DNA of 64,000 nucleotides from Sthenelais limicola (taxonomy: Eukaryota > Annelida > Polychaeta > Phyllodocida > Sigalionidae), in the NCBI GenBank assembly GCA_942159475.1, contig OW804102.1, positions 20,712,684 through 20,776,683 on the forward strand. Reading direction: 5' to 3'. A model generated the notes under the pieces. That model saw only the letters and a list, made by a program, of their open reading frames with translations, was not told the DNA's origin and did not search any database. How positions within the stretch are numbered: the first letter of the stretch is position 1; every line of letters starts with the position of its first letter. This document shows, piece after piece, positions 1-10,796 of this stretch. The position numbers and the translations under genes were made by a program.

Positions 1-562
1 TAATCATTTCATACATAATCAAAGTTAAAGCCAGAATTTTCAATTCAGAAATTCAGAAAGTCTTATTCAGAAATGCATCTGTGGAGAATGCCTTGAATTC
101 TTTAAATGTTTGTAAATCTATTCTCCATTTCAATAAACGGTATATGGACTAGTGTCCATCTCTTCATATCAAACCACACTTATATTTACATTTGTAGAAT
201 CTATTATTCGGCTAAATAGTAAATATCCCATCCCCACTCCTATTTTGAATCCTTTTGGAAGTAATTTAATATAGTTATTTTGACACTTTTGTATATATGT
301 GTACTAATCACTAATTATTAATATGGCCACTATAAAATGGTAAGTTCAATTCGTTTACATTTTGAAATTTTGAAATTTTGAAATTCTCCAATATTCTTGA
401 CATAAAATGTAATTAATCACTATCTATTTATCTTTGCAGCTTTGTATGCCGGTTGCGTTTCTTCCCGCGCGTCGGAAATAGGGGTACCCCTCGCGGCGGT
501 CCGCTTCTGCGTTGCGTTGCAGGGTTAATCACCTTAGTCACACACATCGTCAGGGCTTTTGA
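1..562. other. Gene-free left edge with a GC-rich patch
   Basis: No supportable gene. Positions 358-386 hold a short (TTTTGAAA)n tract. A consensus-like splice acceptor (polypyrimidine run ending TTTGCAG, about 427-439) is followed by a GC- and CpG-rich stretch (about 440-540) unlike the AT-rich surroundings. One frame stays open from 440 to a stop just inside the satellite, about 40 codons rich in Arg, Pro and Gly. I recognise no domain; it could be the remnant of an exon cut off by the satellite. Confidence 0.4.
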
Positions 563-3211
563 GGCTTAATTCCCATTCTTATCTGATCTGAGGGTCTGGA
601 CCTAGAGTGGTCACTAATTTTCTTAGTGACAAATGACATTGCTGTTTTTTGACAGACAAGAAACATTAGATACCCCCCCTCTGGAGCCCTAAGGACGCAC
701 TTGGATGCATCTTGGCATCTTATTTCTACTTATTATATTATAGGTAGTACCCACGCCCACTCCTATAGGAGTATATATATTATATAACTGGGTTATGATA
801 AGTAGGGATCTGGTATGTTTTGGATCCCGACTTGATCTTACGATCGACCAATTGTTGTTAAACCTATTCAGCAATATGGTGCAACACTTCAGATGCTGCT
901 TCTAGGAGTGGACGAGCTCGTTGGTGAACGTGCCACTGCTATGGGGGGTCTGATTTCCATAAAATATACGGCAGCTGTACACATTTAGTAAATTCTGCTA
1001 AATTAGGCTTAATTCCCATTCTTATCTGATCTGAGGGTCTGGACCTAGAGTGGTCACTAATTTTCTTAGTGACAAATGACATTTCTGTTTTTTGACCGAC
1101 AAGAAACATTAGATACCCCCCCTCTGGAGCCCTAAGGACGCACTTGGATGCATCTTGGCATCTTATTTCTACTTATTATATTATAGGTAGTACCCACGCC
1201 CACTCCTATAGGAGTATATATATTATATTATATAACTGGGTTATGATAAGTAGGGATCTGGTATGTTTTGGATCCCGACTTGATCTTACGATCGACCAAT
1301 TGTTGTTAAACCTATTCAGCAATATGGTGCAACACTTCAGATGCTGCTTCTAGGAGTGGACGAGCTCGTTGGTGAACGTGCCACTGCTATGGGGGGTCTG
1401 ATTTCCATAAAATATACGGCAGCTGTACACATTTAGTAAATTCTGCTAAATTAGGCTTAATTCCCATTCTTATCTGATCTGAGGGTCTGGACCTAGAGTG
1501 GTCACTAATTTTCTTAGTGACAAATGACATTGCTGTTTTTTGACCGACAAGAAACATTAGATACCCCCCCTCTGGAGCCCTAAGGACGCACTTGGATGCA
1601 TCTTGGCATCTTATTTCTACTTATTATATTATAGGTAGTACCCACGCCCACTCCTATAGGAGTATATATATTATATAACTGGGTTATGATAAGTAGGGAT
1701 CTGGTATGTTTTGGATCCCGACTTGATCTTACGATCGACCAATTGTTGTTAAACCTATTCAGCAATATGGTGCAACACTTCAGATGCTGCTTCTAGGAGT
1801 GGACGAGCTCGTTGGTGAACGTGCCACTGCTATGGGGGGTCTGATTTCCATAAAATATACGGCAGCTGTACACATTTAGTAAATTCTGCTAAATTAGGCT
1901 TAATTCCCATTCTTATCTGATCTGAGGGTCTGGACCTAGAGTGGTCACTAATTTTCTTAGTGACAAATGACATTGCTGTTTTTTGACCGACAAGAAACAT
2001 TAGATACCCCCCCTCTGGAGCCCTAAGGACGCACTTGGATGCATCTTGGCATCTTATTTCTACTTATTATATTATAGGTAGTACCCACGCCCACTCCTAT
2101 AGGAGTATATATATTATATAACTGGGTTATGATAAGTAGGGATCTGGTATGTTTTGGATCCCGACTTGATCTTACGATCGACCAATTGTTGTTAAACCTA
2201 TTCAGCAATATGGTGCAACACTTCAGATGCTGCTTCTAGGAGTGGACGAGCTCGTTGGTGAACGTGCCACTGCTATGGGGGGTCTGATTTCCATAAAATA
2301 TACGGCAGCTGTACACATTTAGTAAATTCTGCTAAATTAGGCTTAATTCCCATTCTTATCTGATCTGAGGGTCTGGACCTAGAGTGGTCACTAATTTTCT
2401 TAGTGACAAATGACATTGCTGTTTTTTGACCGACAAGAAACATTAGATACCCCCCTTCTGGAGCCCTAAGGACGCACTTGGATGCATCTTGGCATCTTAT
2501 TTCTACTTATTATATTATAGGTAGTACCCACGCCCACTCCTATAGGAGTATATATATTATATTATATAACTGGGTTATGATAAGTAGGGATCTGGTATGT
2601 TTTGGATCCCGACTTGATCTTACGATCGACCAATTGTTGTTAAACCTATTCAGCAATATGGTGCAACACTTCAGATGCTGCTTCTAGGAGTGGACGAGCT
2701 CGTTGGTGAACGTGCCACTGCTATGGGGGGTCTGATTTCCATAAAATATACGGCAGCTGTACACATTTAGTAAATTCTGCTAAATTAGGCTTAATTCCCA
2801 TTCTTATCTGATCTGAGGGTCTGGACCTAGAGTGGTCACTAATTTTCTTAGTGACAAATGACATTGCTGTTTTTTGACCGACAAGAAACATTAGATACCC
2901 CCCCTCTGGAGCCCTAAGGACGCACTTGGATGCATCTTGGCATCTTATTTCTACTTATTATATTATAGGTAGTACCCACACCCACTCCTATAGGAGTATA
3001 TATATTATATTATATAACTGGGTTATGATAAGTAGGGATCTGGTATGTTTTGGATCCCGACTTGATCTTACGATCGACCAATTGTTGTTAATGGAGTATT
3101 TACCTATTCAGCAATATGGTGCAACACTTCAGATGCTGCTTCTAGGAGTGGACGAGCTCGTTGGTGAACGTGCCACTGCTATGGGGGGTCTGATTTCCAT
3201 AAAATATACGG
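563..3211. repeat. Six-copy 443/448-bp satellite array
   Basis: The landmark GGCTTAATTCCC recurs at 563, 1006, 1454, 1897, 2340 and 2788, giving periods of 443, 448, 443, 443 and 448 bp. The 5-bp difference lies in a TATATTATA run. Copies are nearly identical apart from single-base changes, C-run length and a small change in the last unit (about 3091-3102), so the array is young or homogenised. Each unit has a perfect 8-bp-arm hairpin (GTCACTAA/TTAGTGAC), a stretch related to reverse-strand repeats at 10.80 and 11.16 kb, and an internal piece of the MITE family found elsewhere in the window. Short ORFs of 60-100 codons repeat with the array and look incidental. Confidence 0.95.
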
Positions 3212-3536
3212 ATGTATTTTAGGTTGGGATTTAAAAGGGTCTTCGAGAAAGGGAAAGGGATTCATAGGTGGGTTGGGGGGTCCTCCATACACATTATAGT
3301 TAGTACACCCCCCCTCCCCCTCCATTAAGTGGCTAATGGGAAAGTGGAATCCTTTGTAAGGTTCTGGGTGGCCGCGGGTTTTTTTCAGATTGCGAGGTTG
3401 GATATTTGCCGGGTGCCCTCTCTGAGGGTTAGAGGTTCAGCTATACAGCCATCAGATTGATTCTATATATATTCTAAATTGTTTGGAAGGTGTTCCACAC
3501 TAAGGGTAACTTGATTTAACTAAAGTCTTTATTAAG
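3212..3536. other. Satellite-to-repeat-block junction, no gene
   Basis: Single-copy-looking sequence with G-rich and C-rich runs near 3270-3330. No convincing coding exon is visible. Confidence 0.4.
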
Positions 3537-3609
3537 GCTACGTCGAGCAAATTCATCAGACAGGTGTATGTTAGTAATAGGTTTGTTCTTATAGCAGACG
3601 GCTAGGTAG

Positions 3610-3789
3610 GTTCTAGTACTGTGTATTTATTTAGATGAAAGTTTGGAATGGGATGACTTCACTGACTCTCATGTGGATAATGGCTCGGATGTTTCACAGG
3701 TGGAGGATTTCCTTCCTGAGACCTGCGAGCGTTCCAGCCTACACTGGGGGGAAGATGTGAGTCTGTCCCAATTTGACTTTCCAGGCTAG
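3610..3789 (+). other. Acidic open frame ending in a stop, unassigned
   Basis: A stop-to-stop frame of 59 codons that reads like protein: rich in Asp, Glu and Ser with Trp and Cys, ending FDFPG then TAG. Its last codons overlap the acceptor-like part of the second microexon-like unit, and the other repeat units carry the same stretch read as FDFSRLRR. It may therefore be the last exon of a lost gene whose 3' end seeded the repeat block. No family recognised. Confidence 0.25.
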
Positions 3790-4381
3790 GTAAAGCAGTT
3801 TCATCAGACAGGTGTATGTTGGTAATAGGTATTTATTTTGTCCTAATGATAATTTTTTTTGGTAATTAATATAATTTGACTTCTCCAGGCCACGCCGAGG
3901 TACATCAGACAGGTGTAAGTTAGTAAGAAGTATTTATTTTAGTTGTCTAGCTTAGCTTTACTTGGTACTTGGCTCTGTCGCCCTCTTGATAGGGTCAGGT
4001 CACCAATATAGTAAGTGTTTAAATGTGAGTAAGAGGTATAACTTAGCTTAACTTGTTACTTGGCTCTGTCGCCCTCTTGATAGGGTCAAGTCACCAATAT
4101 AGTAAGTGTTTAGGTAAATGTGAGTAAGAGTTATAACTTAGCTTAACTTGTTACTTGGCTCTGTCGCCCTCTTGATAGGGTCAAGTCACCAATATAGTAA
4201 GTGTTTTGGCAATTAATATAATTTGACTTCTCCAGGCTACGTCGAGGTTCATCGGACAGGTATTTTTATTTGGTAATTAATATAATTTGACTTCTCCAGG
4301 CTACGTCGAGCAGAATCATCAGTCATGTGTATAATTGGTTTTTGGTAAAAGGTATTAATTTAAAGGGGATAATCATTTCTA

Positions 4382-4414
4382 GTTGTTAGAGTTAGAGTTA
4401 GAGTTAGAGTTAGT
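4382..4414 (+). repeat. GTTAGA hexamer tract
   Basis: About four copies of GTTAGA in tandem. Not the TTAGGG telomere motif and too short to be one. Confidence 0.8.
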
Positions 4415-4639
4415 ATATTCCTCCTGGTCGGGCCCATGTTGATAATATAATATAGTATTGTGTATTCATTTTGTCCTAATAATATTTTTTTTTTGTAATT
4501 AATATAATGTAACTTTCCAGGCTACGCCGAGGCTACATCGGGCAGAATCATCACAGGTGTATGTTAGTAATAGGTATTCATTTTAGTTGTCTAACTTAGC
4601 TTAATTTGTTACTTGGCTCTGTCACCCCTTTTGTTTGTT

Positions 4640-4822
4640 GTTCCTCTCTTTCCCCTTCTCCTCTCTCCCCCTCTCTTTCGTCATCTCCTCTCTCCCCCTC
4701 TCTTTCGTCATCTCCTCTCTCCCCCTCTCTTTCCCTTCTCCTCTCTCCCCCTTTCTTTCCCCTTCTCCTCTCTCCCCCTCTCTTTCCCCTTCTCCTCTCT
4801 CCCCCTTTCTTCCTCCTTCTCG
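4640..4822 (+). repeat. CT-rich minisatellite
   Basis: Tandem pyrimidine repeats built from CTCTCTCCCCCTCTCTTTC with a period of roughly 25-29 bp. Overlapping Ser/Pro/Leu reading frames here are by-products of the repeat. The tract interrupts the last intact-looking group of the neighbouring repeat block. Confidence 0.9.
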
Positions 4823-5089
4823 TCGGGTAGAATCATCAGACAGGTGTATGTTAGTAATAGGTATTTATTTTAGTTGTCTAACTTAGCTTAATTTGTTACT
4901 TGGCTCTGTCGCCCTCTTGATAGGGTCAAGTCACCAATATTAAGTGTTTTGGTAATTAATATAATTTGACTTCTCCAGGCTACGTCGAGGTTCATCAGAC
5001 AGGTATTTTTGTTGGGTAATTAATATAATTTGACTTCTCCAGGCTACGTCGAGCAGAATCATCAGACAGGTGTATGTTGGTAAAAGGTA

Positions 5090-6870
5090 TTAATTTAAAG
5101 GGGATAATCATTTCTAGTTATTAGTTAGTATATTCCCCCTGGTCGGGTCCATATTGATAGCATGTCACCTTCCGTAAATAGACACTCAATCTGATGCACA
5201 GTTATGGATGGCTGCCATAGAAGTGGGGCGTGAGTTGGGGCCCCATTTTACCTGGCAATCTACTTGATATATCCAATGGCTTGAATCACAATGGTTTTTA
5301 TTTCGAAATTTCACTGTTGTTGTTTTATCTCTGCAGCAATGGTACTCCTATGTCGATCCACACAATACATGGTTACCAGAACATGCCTTCCGGACTGCAG
5401 CTAGTGAGTGCTACAGCTCTGTTTGAGTCCCGTTGGCATCGGCAAGGATGGTACGATTCGTCTCCCGCCCGCTTTGATGTTTGCTGCCAACAGGACTCGG
5501 ACGGAGGGTATCATCCCAGCGGCTAGCTACCCTGTTTGACAAACCGGACAGCAGATGCAGTCTTGGTGACTTGTTGCTGCAAACCTATGATGTATATTCT
5601 GGTGGATCTTATCTCTTGAATACTTCAATAACATGGATTCTTCAGTGTGCTACTATTACTATCCCAGTTCATATCAGCAGATTCATCACACATGTTCTAT
5701 ACATGTTTTAATTAATTTGATCTTTTTAAAAGTATAAATTCCGGTATACACTATAGCGCTTACTATTTTCTATAACTACTACTGCAAAATCAGAACTTTC
5801 AATCGCCGATCCCTTAAATGCCAGTTGGATAATGAAGATTTACCTGTAGCAAAACCTACCGCGGACAATGAATAAATCTGAATAAACAACTTGAAAATGA
5901 ATTACTTTGTCAGCTTTCTATTTTTTACTACCTCTATGGATCCACTATTCTAACAATAGAACAAATCTGGTCCCTTATAACTTTACAAAATCTGGTTGCT
6001 TCAATCCGAAACCCTCGATCCCTCATAAACTTATATTATTCAAGCATGAATCGTGAGCGCCAGTTGGAATATATAGAAATGATGAATAATTACTAGTAGT
6101 AACACACAATATATGGAGTCTCGAGATACTTCTAACAATGCATGAAATCCGGTCGCGTATAGCTTTACAAAACCAGAAACGTTGTAATATATAATGTAAC
6201 GTCAGAACATGGAAAGATCAGAACGACATTCATATATCTAAAACAAAAACAGGCTTCACCGACTGAATGGCAGCTTTACAGTGAGAGTTCAATGTTCAAG
6301 TTTGGTGCGTTGGGTGTTGCCAAGCAGCGAGCACTTCCGGTTGTACAGTCATGTTGCGTTCTCGATATAAACGTATATAACCATATATACAACACACATA
6401 TATATATTTATCATTTCAAATCATCTCTAAAGCCTACGAATTTGATGTTCATATTCCAAATATTCTATTTCATGAAACTAGTCGGATAATATGATCAAGC
6501 CTTTGGTTCTTGGCTACTTCTTACACGTCGCTGGTATATTCATGGAACTGACGGACGCTGTGCTGATATCTCCAGCAATTCGATCGTCTTGGCATCGACT
6601 TTGCATCAACACCATTTTGTTAACAGTGGCCAGACCTCTTCAATTTTGTATTTGCTGAATACAAATATTAAAACAAGACACTCTCCAGTGTCATACATGC
6701 GCCAAATTCTCATAAATTGATTCCCAAGGAAATTATCCAATGTAACTCTTTAAATTAGATTTTAGCTTCTGGTAAACACTATTCATTGTCACAATTCTTA
6801 TGGAGTGTATTATTTAGAATAATGTAGTTATAAATTAGAACGGTGGATTGCTATACCTTGAATGGCCTCA
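5090..6870. other. No confirmed gene; possible exon near 5338
   Basis: A strong acceptor (TTATCTCTGCAG) ends at 5337 and a good donor (GTGAGTGCT) starts at 5404. They would bound a 66-nt exon open in at least one frame. Downstream to about 5530 several frames stay open for 40-95 codons, but I recognise no domain. The rest is AT-rich with no exon I can support. Confidence 0.25.
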
Positions 6871-6872
6871 GT

Positions 6873-6887
6873 GCCGCCACCTGGTGG
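6873..6887 (-). promoter_or_regulatory. CTCF-consensus match
   Basis: Read on the minus strand the 15 bases are CCACCAGGTGGCGGC, which fits every position of the animal CTCF core consensus CCASYAGRKGGCRSY. It lies just upstream of a TATA-like run and a possible first exon. Occupancy is inference. Confidence 0.4.
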
Positions 6888-6904
6888 CTGGAATCTTCAT
6901 GAAC

Positions 6905-7307
6905 TATATATATATATGCTACTTCGTTCCCCGATCGGGTCAGAGACATTTCAAGCAGCAGAGAGCTAGCTGAGCCAACAAAAGAACATTTTCTTCTCTA
7001 TCTCTATTTCCTGGGTATGATCATAAACTGCCTCCCTCTCAGCTCTCCCGCCCTTGATATAACACTTCAAAGTGTTGATAAGGGCGTAAAGCCACCAATC
7101 TCACTCACTCACTCACTAGCTCTCACTCACCCCTTTGTTTGTTCGGTAATTTATAGGCTCTGTGACTACGACCCTATACCAGTCAGCAAAAGCCTGCCAT
7201 CCTTGAGACTGACGGAGCCTTCCACCAAATCCCCTGTGAGAGCATGATGACCGCCGCCAGACACACCAAACGGCCCGCCGATGTGTCCATCTCCCCAGCG
7301 CCAAAGG
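6905..7307 (+). CDS. Possible 5' end of a host gene (TATA, UTR exon, first coding exon)
   Basis: A TATATATATATGC run near 6905 is followed by UTR-like sequence with a possible donor (GG then GTATGATCA) near 7014 and a possible acceptor (AATTTATAG) near 7154. In the exon that would follow, ATGATG near 7242 opens a frame reading M-M-T-A-A-R-H-T-K-R-P-A-D-V-S-I-S-P-A-P-K. It ends at about 7306 on a donor-like GTATTTG. The peptide is basic with Ser-Pro sites and no signal peptide, so it is unlikely to start the collagen-like exons downstream. I do not recognise the gene and no second coding exon could be tied to it. Inference from composition and splice motifs only. Confidence 0.35.
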
Positions 7308-7317
7308 TATTTGTATT

Positions 7318-7367
7318 TAAATATTTTTATTCAGCGAAAAACATTATGTAACAGGTACACTGTATCT
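7318..7367 (+). repeat. Dispersed repeat, copy 1
   Basis: The stretch TTTTTATTCAGC..ACATTATG.AACAGGTACACT recurs at about 27945-27985, in the same orientation. Confidence 0.6.
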
Positions 7368-7447
7368 CAGCCGTCGCTGACACTAATATAACACTAACTA
7401 AATGTGGAGTATAGAAGAAAAGCTGCCACGTTGTCATTGGTACATAA

Positions 7448-7688
7448 GGGTCAGATTTTCAGAAAATGTACAATTGGCAGCTCTACACATTTAGGAATTT
7501 TTGCTAAATTAATGGGCTGAAAAATTATGAGTACCGGGTATATGGGTATATTAATTTTGGTATCTTGTTGATTTAAAGTATCTATTTTGCTATGTTAAAC
7601 TGCATTTTGAAGCTCATTTCTTTCTTAAATGTGGGTTATTTGAGAGGATTGGTGGAAGAGAATTGTACATTTTCTAAAAATCTGACCC
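7448..7688 (+). mobile_element. Complete MITE, family M (241 bp)
   Basis: Terminal inverted repeats start GGGTCAGATTTTCAGAAAAT and continue about 8 bp more (GTACAATT). The right end is their reverse complement with one or two changes. ATAA lies directly outside both ends (7444-7447, 7689-7692), fitting a 4-bp target duplication. No coding capacity. Other family members: 14353, 34613, 36373, 39772, 58195 and 60488. Confidence 0.85.
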
Positions 7689-7689
7689 A

Positions 7690-8375
7690 TAAACACCATA
7701 CAGAATTTTGAACCGTGAATTAGGACTACGAAATGATATTGCCCCAAATCTGCTATTACCCAGACCTAATACCGAACGATTTAAAAGATCGATTGTTTAC
7801 ATTGGTAAGCGAGAATGGAATGAATTGGCACCGAATTCAAAACAATTGTTGATTATAGAACGTTGAAACAGCACTCATGAACAGCTACAGAGAATCGCTT
7901 GTTGTACACAATGATAATTGATATGTTTTCTTTTAGCCTGGCCCGGATTTTATCCTCGCGGTGAGATAGCGAAACGTTTCGTATGCCTAAATTAGACCCA
8001 CTAGCCATATATATTCGTGGATATGACAACTTGTAATGACTTGGTAATGTGATTAATGTACTTCCCTGAAAAATAAGGGAGCTAAGTCAGTATGAGCTCT
8101 GACTGAGTTTTTGTAATGGTTTAAGAGATTATACCAATTAGTGTAGTAATGGTTATGTTTTCAAACTTAATTTGATGAGTCTGAACCAACATATTATGTA
8201 TTCGACAACAGGATACAATATGTACCATCGATCGGTGATCCTTACCTATGTGTTTATCTAATATAAGGGCAACGCATGAAAAATAACTGCGCTGTCAGTT
8301 ATGCGTATTTTTTCATCACTTTAATCATTATTATTTGTTAAATGTGTAAGGCCAATAAAAATATTTAAAAAAAAA
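7690..8375 (+). mobile_element. LINE 3' end (end of RT ORF plus UTR and A-tail)
   Basis: At about 7719-7866 a frame reads LRNDIAP...PRPNTERFKRS...GKREWNELAP and then a stop. This is the usual end of several LINE reverse-transcriptase ORFs, where a basic stretch precedes a W-N-x-L motif. A roughly 500-bp UTR follows, ending GGCCAATAAAAATATTTAAAAAAAAA, i.e. AATAAA plus an A-tail. The same tail recurs near 60293-60320. The 5' part of the element is missing and the left edge abuts the MITE. Confidence 0.6.
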
Positions 8376-8702
8376 TATCAATAATTCATGATCATCATTT
8401 ACATATATTTTACCAGTCTTGTTCGTAGTTCAAGCTAATTATTATTATTACCAAGGATACAAAAATACAAGAATATATTAAGAACAATACATGATTTAAA
8501 AACCGTCACCGACGCATCTCTTCTACCTACAGTCCAATTCAGGTTTGTAACCAAAAAGTCTCACTCCGTACATGCATACAATCTGCATAATATAGGCGAG
8601 TGCAACATATAGGCAAGGGGATCGCTTCAAGCTATAAAGCTTCTACAAAACAAACAATCAGATAATTAATCAATTTCAATTTGCTATTTCTTGTTCATTT
8701 AC

Positions 8703-8845
8703 CGTCCAAATTTCTTGAGTATTAATATAATACAATTCTCTAAGTAGGTTTGGCCGGTCACCTCCATCAAAATCTTCAGGAATCTCATCTCCGCCCTTCC
8801 TCCTATGGTTTAGATGGCTTCTCCGGCACTGATTGTCTACTATGG
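8703..8845 (-). CDS. Possible isolated exon, unassigned
   Basis: On the minus strand an acceptor (TTTTCTTACCAG) ends at 8846 and a donor (GTAAAT) starts at 8702. They bound 143 nt open in one frame: two bases, then 47 codons. The peptide is basic then acidic, with RRSHLNHRRKGGDE followed by IPEDFDGGDRPNLLREL. It has the look of a transposase or retroelement accessory exon, but I cannot name a family. No flanking exon identified. Confidence 0.35.
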
Positions 8846-9333
8846 CTGGTAAGAAAATAGTTCCAAAATGTGTAGCAATGCTACAAAAATGGATAATATT
8901 CCCAGTTATGGCTTAAGTTCTTTCTTGGGATGATGTTTAACTTGGCCGAGGAAACCAGTTTCCCAGTTGTTAATGGCATAATGTACATTTTGTAGAGTAT
9001 TTGTACTGTAGAATATGACTAAGTGCGCAAGTCTGAAATGAAGGATTATTAACGCTTTTAAATGATTATATAATGTTACGCAACATGACGTAAGTATATG
9101 AATTTATAATATGAAATATTATGAATATATTATGTACTGAATATTACGGATATTCATGCTTAGTAATAACCGTTAAAGGTTCATATACCAGACTGTGTAA
9201 TTACCTAATCTTCACATGTTTCTAGGTGTCTCTACAGATATTATCTTATTAGCTTAACATGAAAGCCACGACAGTTGGCGAGGCCTAATGACTCAGCCAA
9301 GCTGTCTACATATTTACATCAAATCGATCTACT

Positions 9334-9388
9334 GTGAGAATGCAATGGCAATTTGCCCAGTGTGAGAATGTAATGGCAATTTGCCCAG
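9334..9388 (+). repeat. 28-bp tandem duplication
   Basis: GTGAGAATGCAATGGCAATT at 9334 recurs at 9362 with one change (C to T). Confidence 0.9.
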
Positions 9389-9539
9389 AGATTCGGTATG
9401 GAAATGATGAAGTCAGAGAAGTCGGATGATAGTAGTCTTCGGCCAGGCAGCAAGGTGTGTCCAAGCTTACTCTGTCCCCTTTATTTATAGTCACACGTTA
9501 ATTATTCATTAGCATCAAAATGGGTATAGCAAAGTGCGC

Positions 9540-9925
9540 TCCTGGCGATCCACCCTTATGATTGGCTGAGGGGGATCTTCCTGCCACATGATCATGACCC
9601 CCAGCGCTCTCCCACGCCAAGGTCATGCGCTGTGCGCATGCGCGGAGGATCCCTTGCCCTCAACCCCCCCTCCCCTCCCATTATCCCTGACCCAAGCGTG
9701 TAGCGTCCCCTCCCTCCCCCAGTCCCTTCCCCCCACCCACTAATGAGAGTCACGCCGGAGAACAAGTGGCGATGCTATTTCGGTTGCTAAGACAATCAAA
9801 CAGGTAGACACATAACAACAGATGTCCAGCGCCCCACTCTCCCCCGCTCCACCCAGGTCCCGCGTGGCGGTCGGGGCCCAGGTGGAGGGGAGGGGGTGGG
9901 AGAGGGGGAGGGGGGGACGGCCACT
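9540..9925. promoter_or_regulatory. GC-rich promoter-like block with CCAAT and NRF1-type sites
   Basis: A 380-bp GC-rich island in AT-rich surroundings. It holds an inverted CCAAT box (GATTGGCTG, near 9560-9568), a perfect palindromic NRF1-type site (TGCGCATGCGC, 9633-9643), long C- and G-rich runs and a half-good RFX X-box (GTTGCTAAGACAAT, near 9782). No exon can be tied to it; the nearest downstream coding-like sequence is the collagen-like exon at 10501. Promoter function is inference. Confidence 0.35.
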
Positions 9926-10500
9926 TTAGTGGTAAATTCCGCTCTCAAGAATTGCAATTCTTTACACTACAATTGAAATTAACTTCCCCCCGAGAATCGA
10001 GTATTATATAGATTGTTTATTGAAGTTCATTTTGGGGGATTAGTAGATCATAGGTTGATCATCAAAATTGTCGCGTCTCAAGCAAAATGTCGCGGACACA
10101 ACAAACCTTGACACACTCTGTACTGGACATGTTGCGCACAATGGCATGGGGCCCCGCTCCCAACATATATCCCCTACAGAGTGTAGTTTGTTTAAACATG
10201 CTTTCGTTTCAGGACTTACTTTTCGGCCATTTCTATGCTACATTTTGGTTTCTTCTCTGCCTAATGTCCATTCATGTGTTATATATCTTATATACCTTAA
10301 TAAATTGCATGTACATAAATTGTTGAATACATTACACTGGATTTTGGTGAGTGATCGGTTTTGATTTATTTCATGAATTGTTGAAGAAACCAAAATGTAG
10401 CACGGTGTGCCCATAAAATATACAGTCAGTGTTTATGTTTTTTAAATTTTAATTCATTGTATACGTTTAATGATGTGTATAATTATCTGACACGTTTCAG

Positions 10501-10667
10501 GGCCCAAGGGAGAGATGGGAGTCATGGGGTTCCCTGGACCAGATGGTCCCTTCTCCGGTCTCCCTCGTCCCTTCTCTGGTCTCCCTCGTTTGCCGGGTAT
10601 GAAAGGAAATGGAGGACAGTCTGGTTTTACTGCCCCCCCCCCCCCCCCGGAACTCCGGGTCTTGGTG
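10501..10667 (+). pseudogene. Collagen-like Gly-X-Y exon 1, frame broken at a C-run
   Basis: An acceptor (CACGTTTCAG) precedes 10501 and a donor (GTGAG) follows 10667. The exon starts within a split Gly codon and reads Gly-X-Y: GPKGEMGVMGFPGPDGP, an interrupted segment with SGLPR repeated, then LPGMKGNGGQSGF. A run of 16 C (about 10633-10648) puts the terminal GTPGLG out of frame with the start; 14 or 17 C would join them. Split-Gly boundaries and interruptions of the triplet are typical of type IV and related network-forming collagens. The damage is either real decay or a homopolymer length error. The Gly-X-Y periodicity is seen directly; the collagen class is inferred. Confidence 0.6.
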
Positions 10668-10796
10668 GTGAGATATTTTGTTTACTTTCTATGATTTCCT
10701 GATCATTTCACATATTGATTTGAATTTAAAGTGTCTAACATCTACCTCGCCACCCAAAAATCTGGGAAAGGTTATTCAATTACACCCTTGCTATAT

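Larger units (their letters stand above)
3537..5069 (+). repeat. Block of degenerate repeats with eight microexon-like units
   Basis: Several repeat types are interleaved. Type 1 is a short core starting GCTACG or GCCACG and ending CAGACAG, preceded in most copies by TTTGACTTCTCCAG or TTTCCAG (acceptor-like) and followed by GTGTATGTTAG or GTATTTTT (donor-like). Cores lie at 3537-3563, 3785-3811, 3889-3912, 4236-4259, 4300-4326, 4521-4556, 4979-5002 and 5043-5069, with lengths 27, 27, 24, 24, 27, 36, 24 and 27, all multiples of three. A ninth copy at 4821-4843 has lost its acceptor side to a CT-rich minisatellite. Type 2 is a 91-95 bp direct repeat around GGCTCTGTCGCCCTC (3971, 4062, 4157, 4902, partly 4614). 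Whether type 1 is spliced cannot be told from DNA alone. Confidence 0.6.

Noticed and set aside
689..3222. Repeated 61-, 69- and 98-codon reading frames on both strands
   Set aside because: They recur exactly with the satellite unit, overlap one another on opposite strands and show no domain or splice context; by-products of the array.
3960..4200. Second exon-like repeat unit (acceptor ..TTTTAG, donor GTAAGTG) of about 68 nt
   Set aside because: Contains stops in all three frames, so it cannot be a coding exon; it also weakens the splicing reading of the neighbouring units.
4606..4886. Three overlapping Ser/Pro/Leu frames
   Set aside because: Translation of the CT-rich minisatellite.
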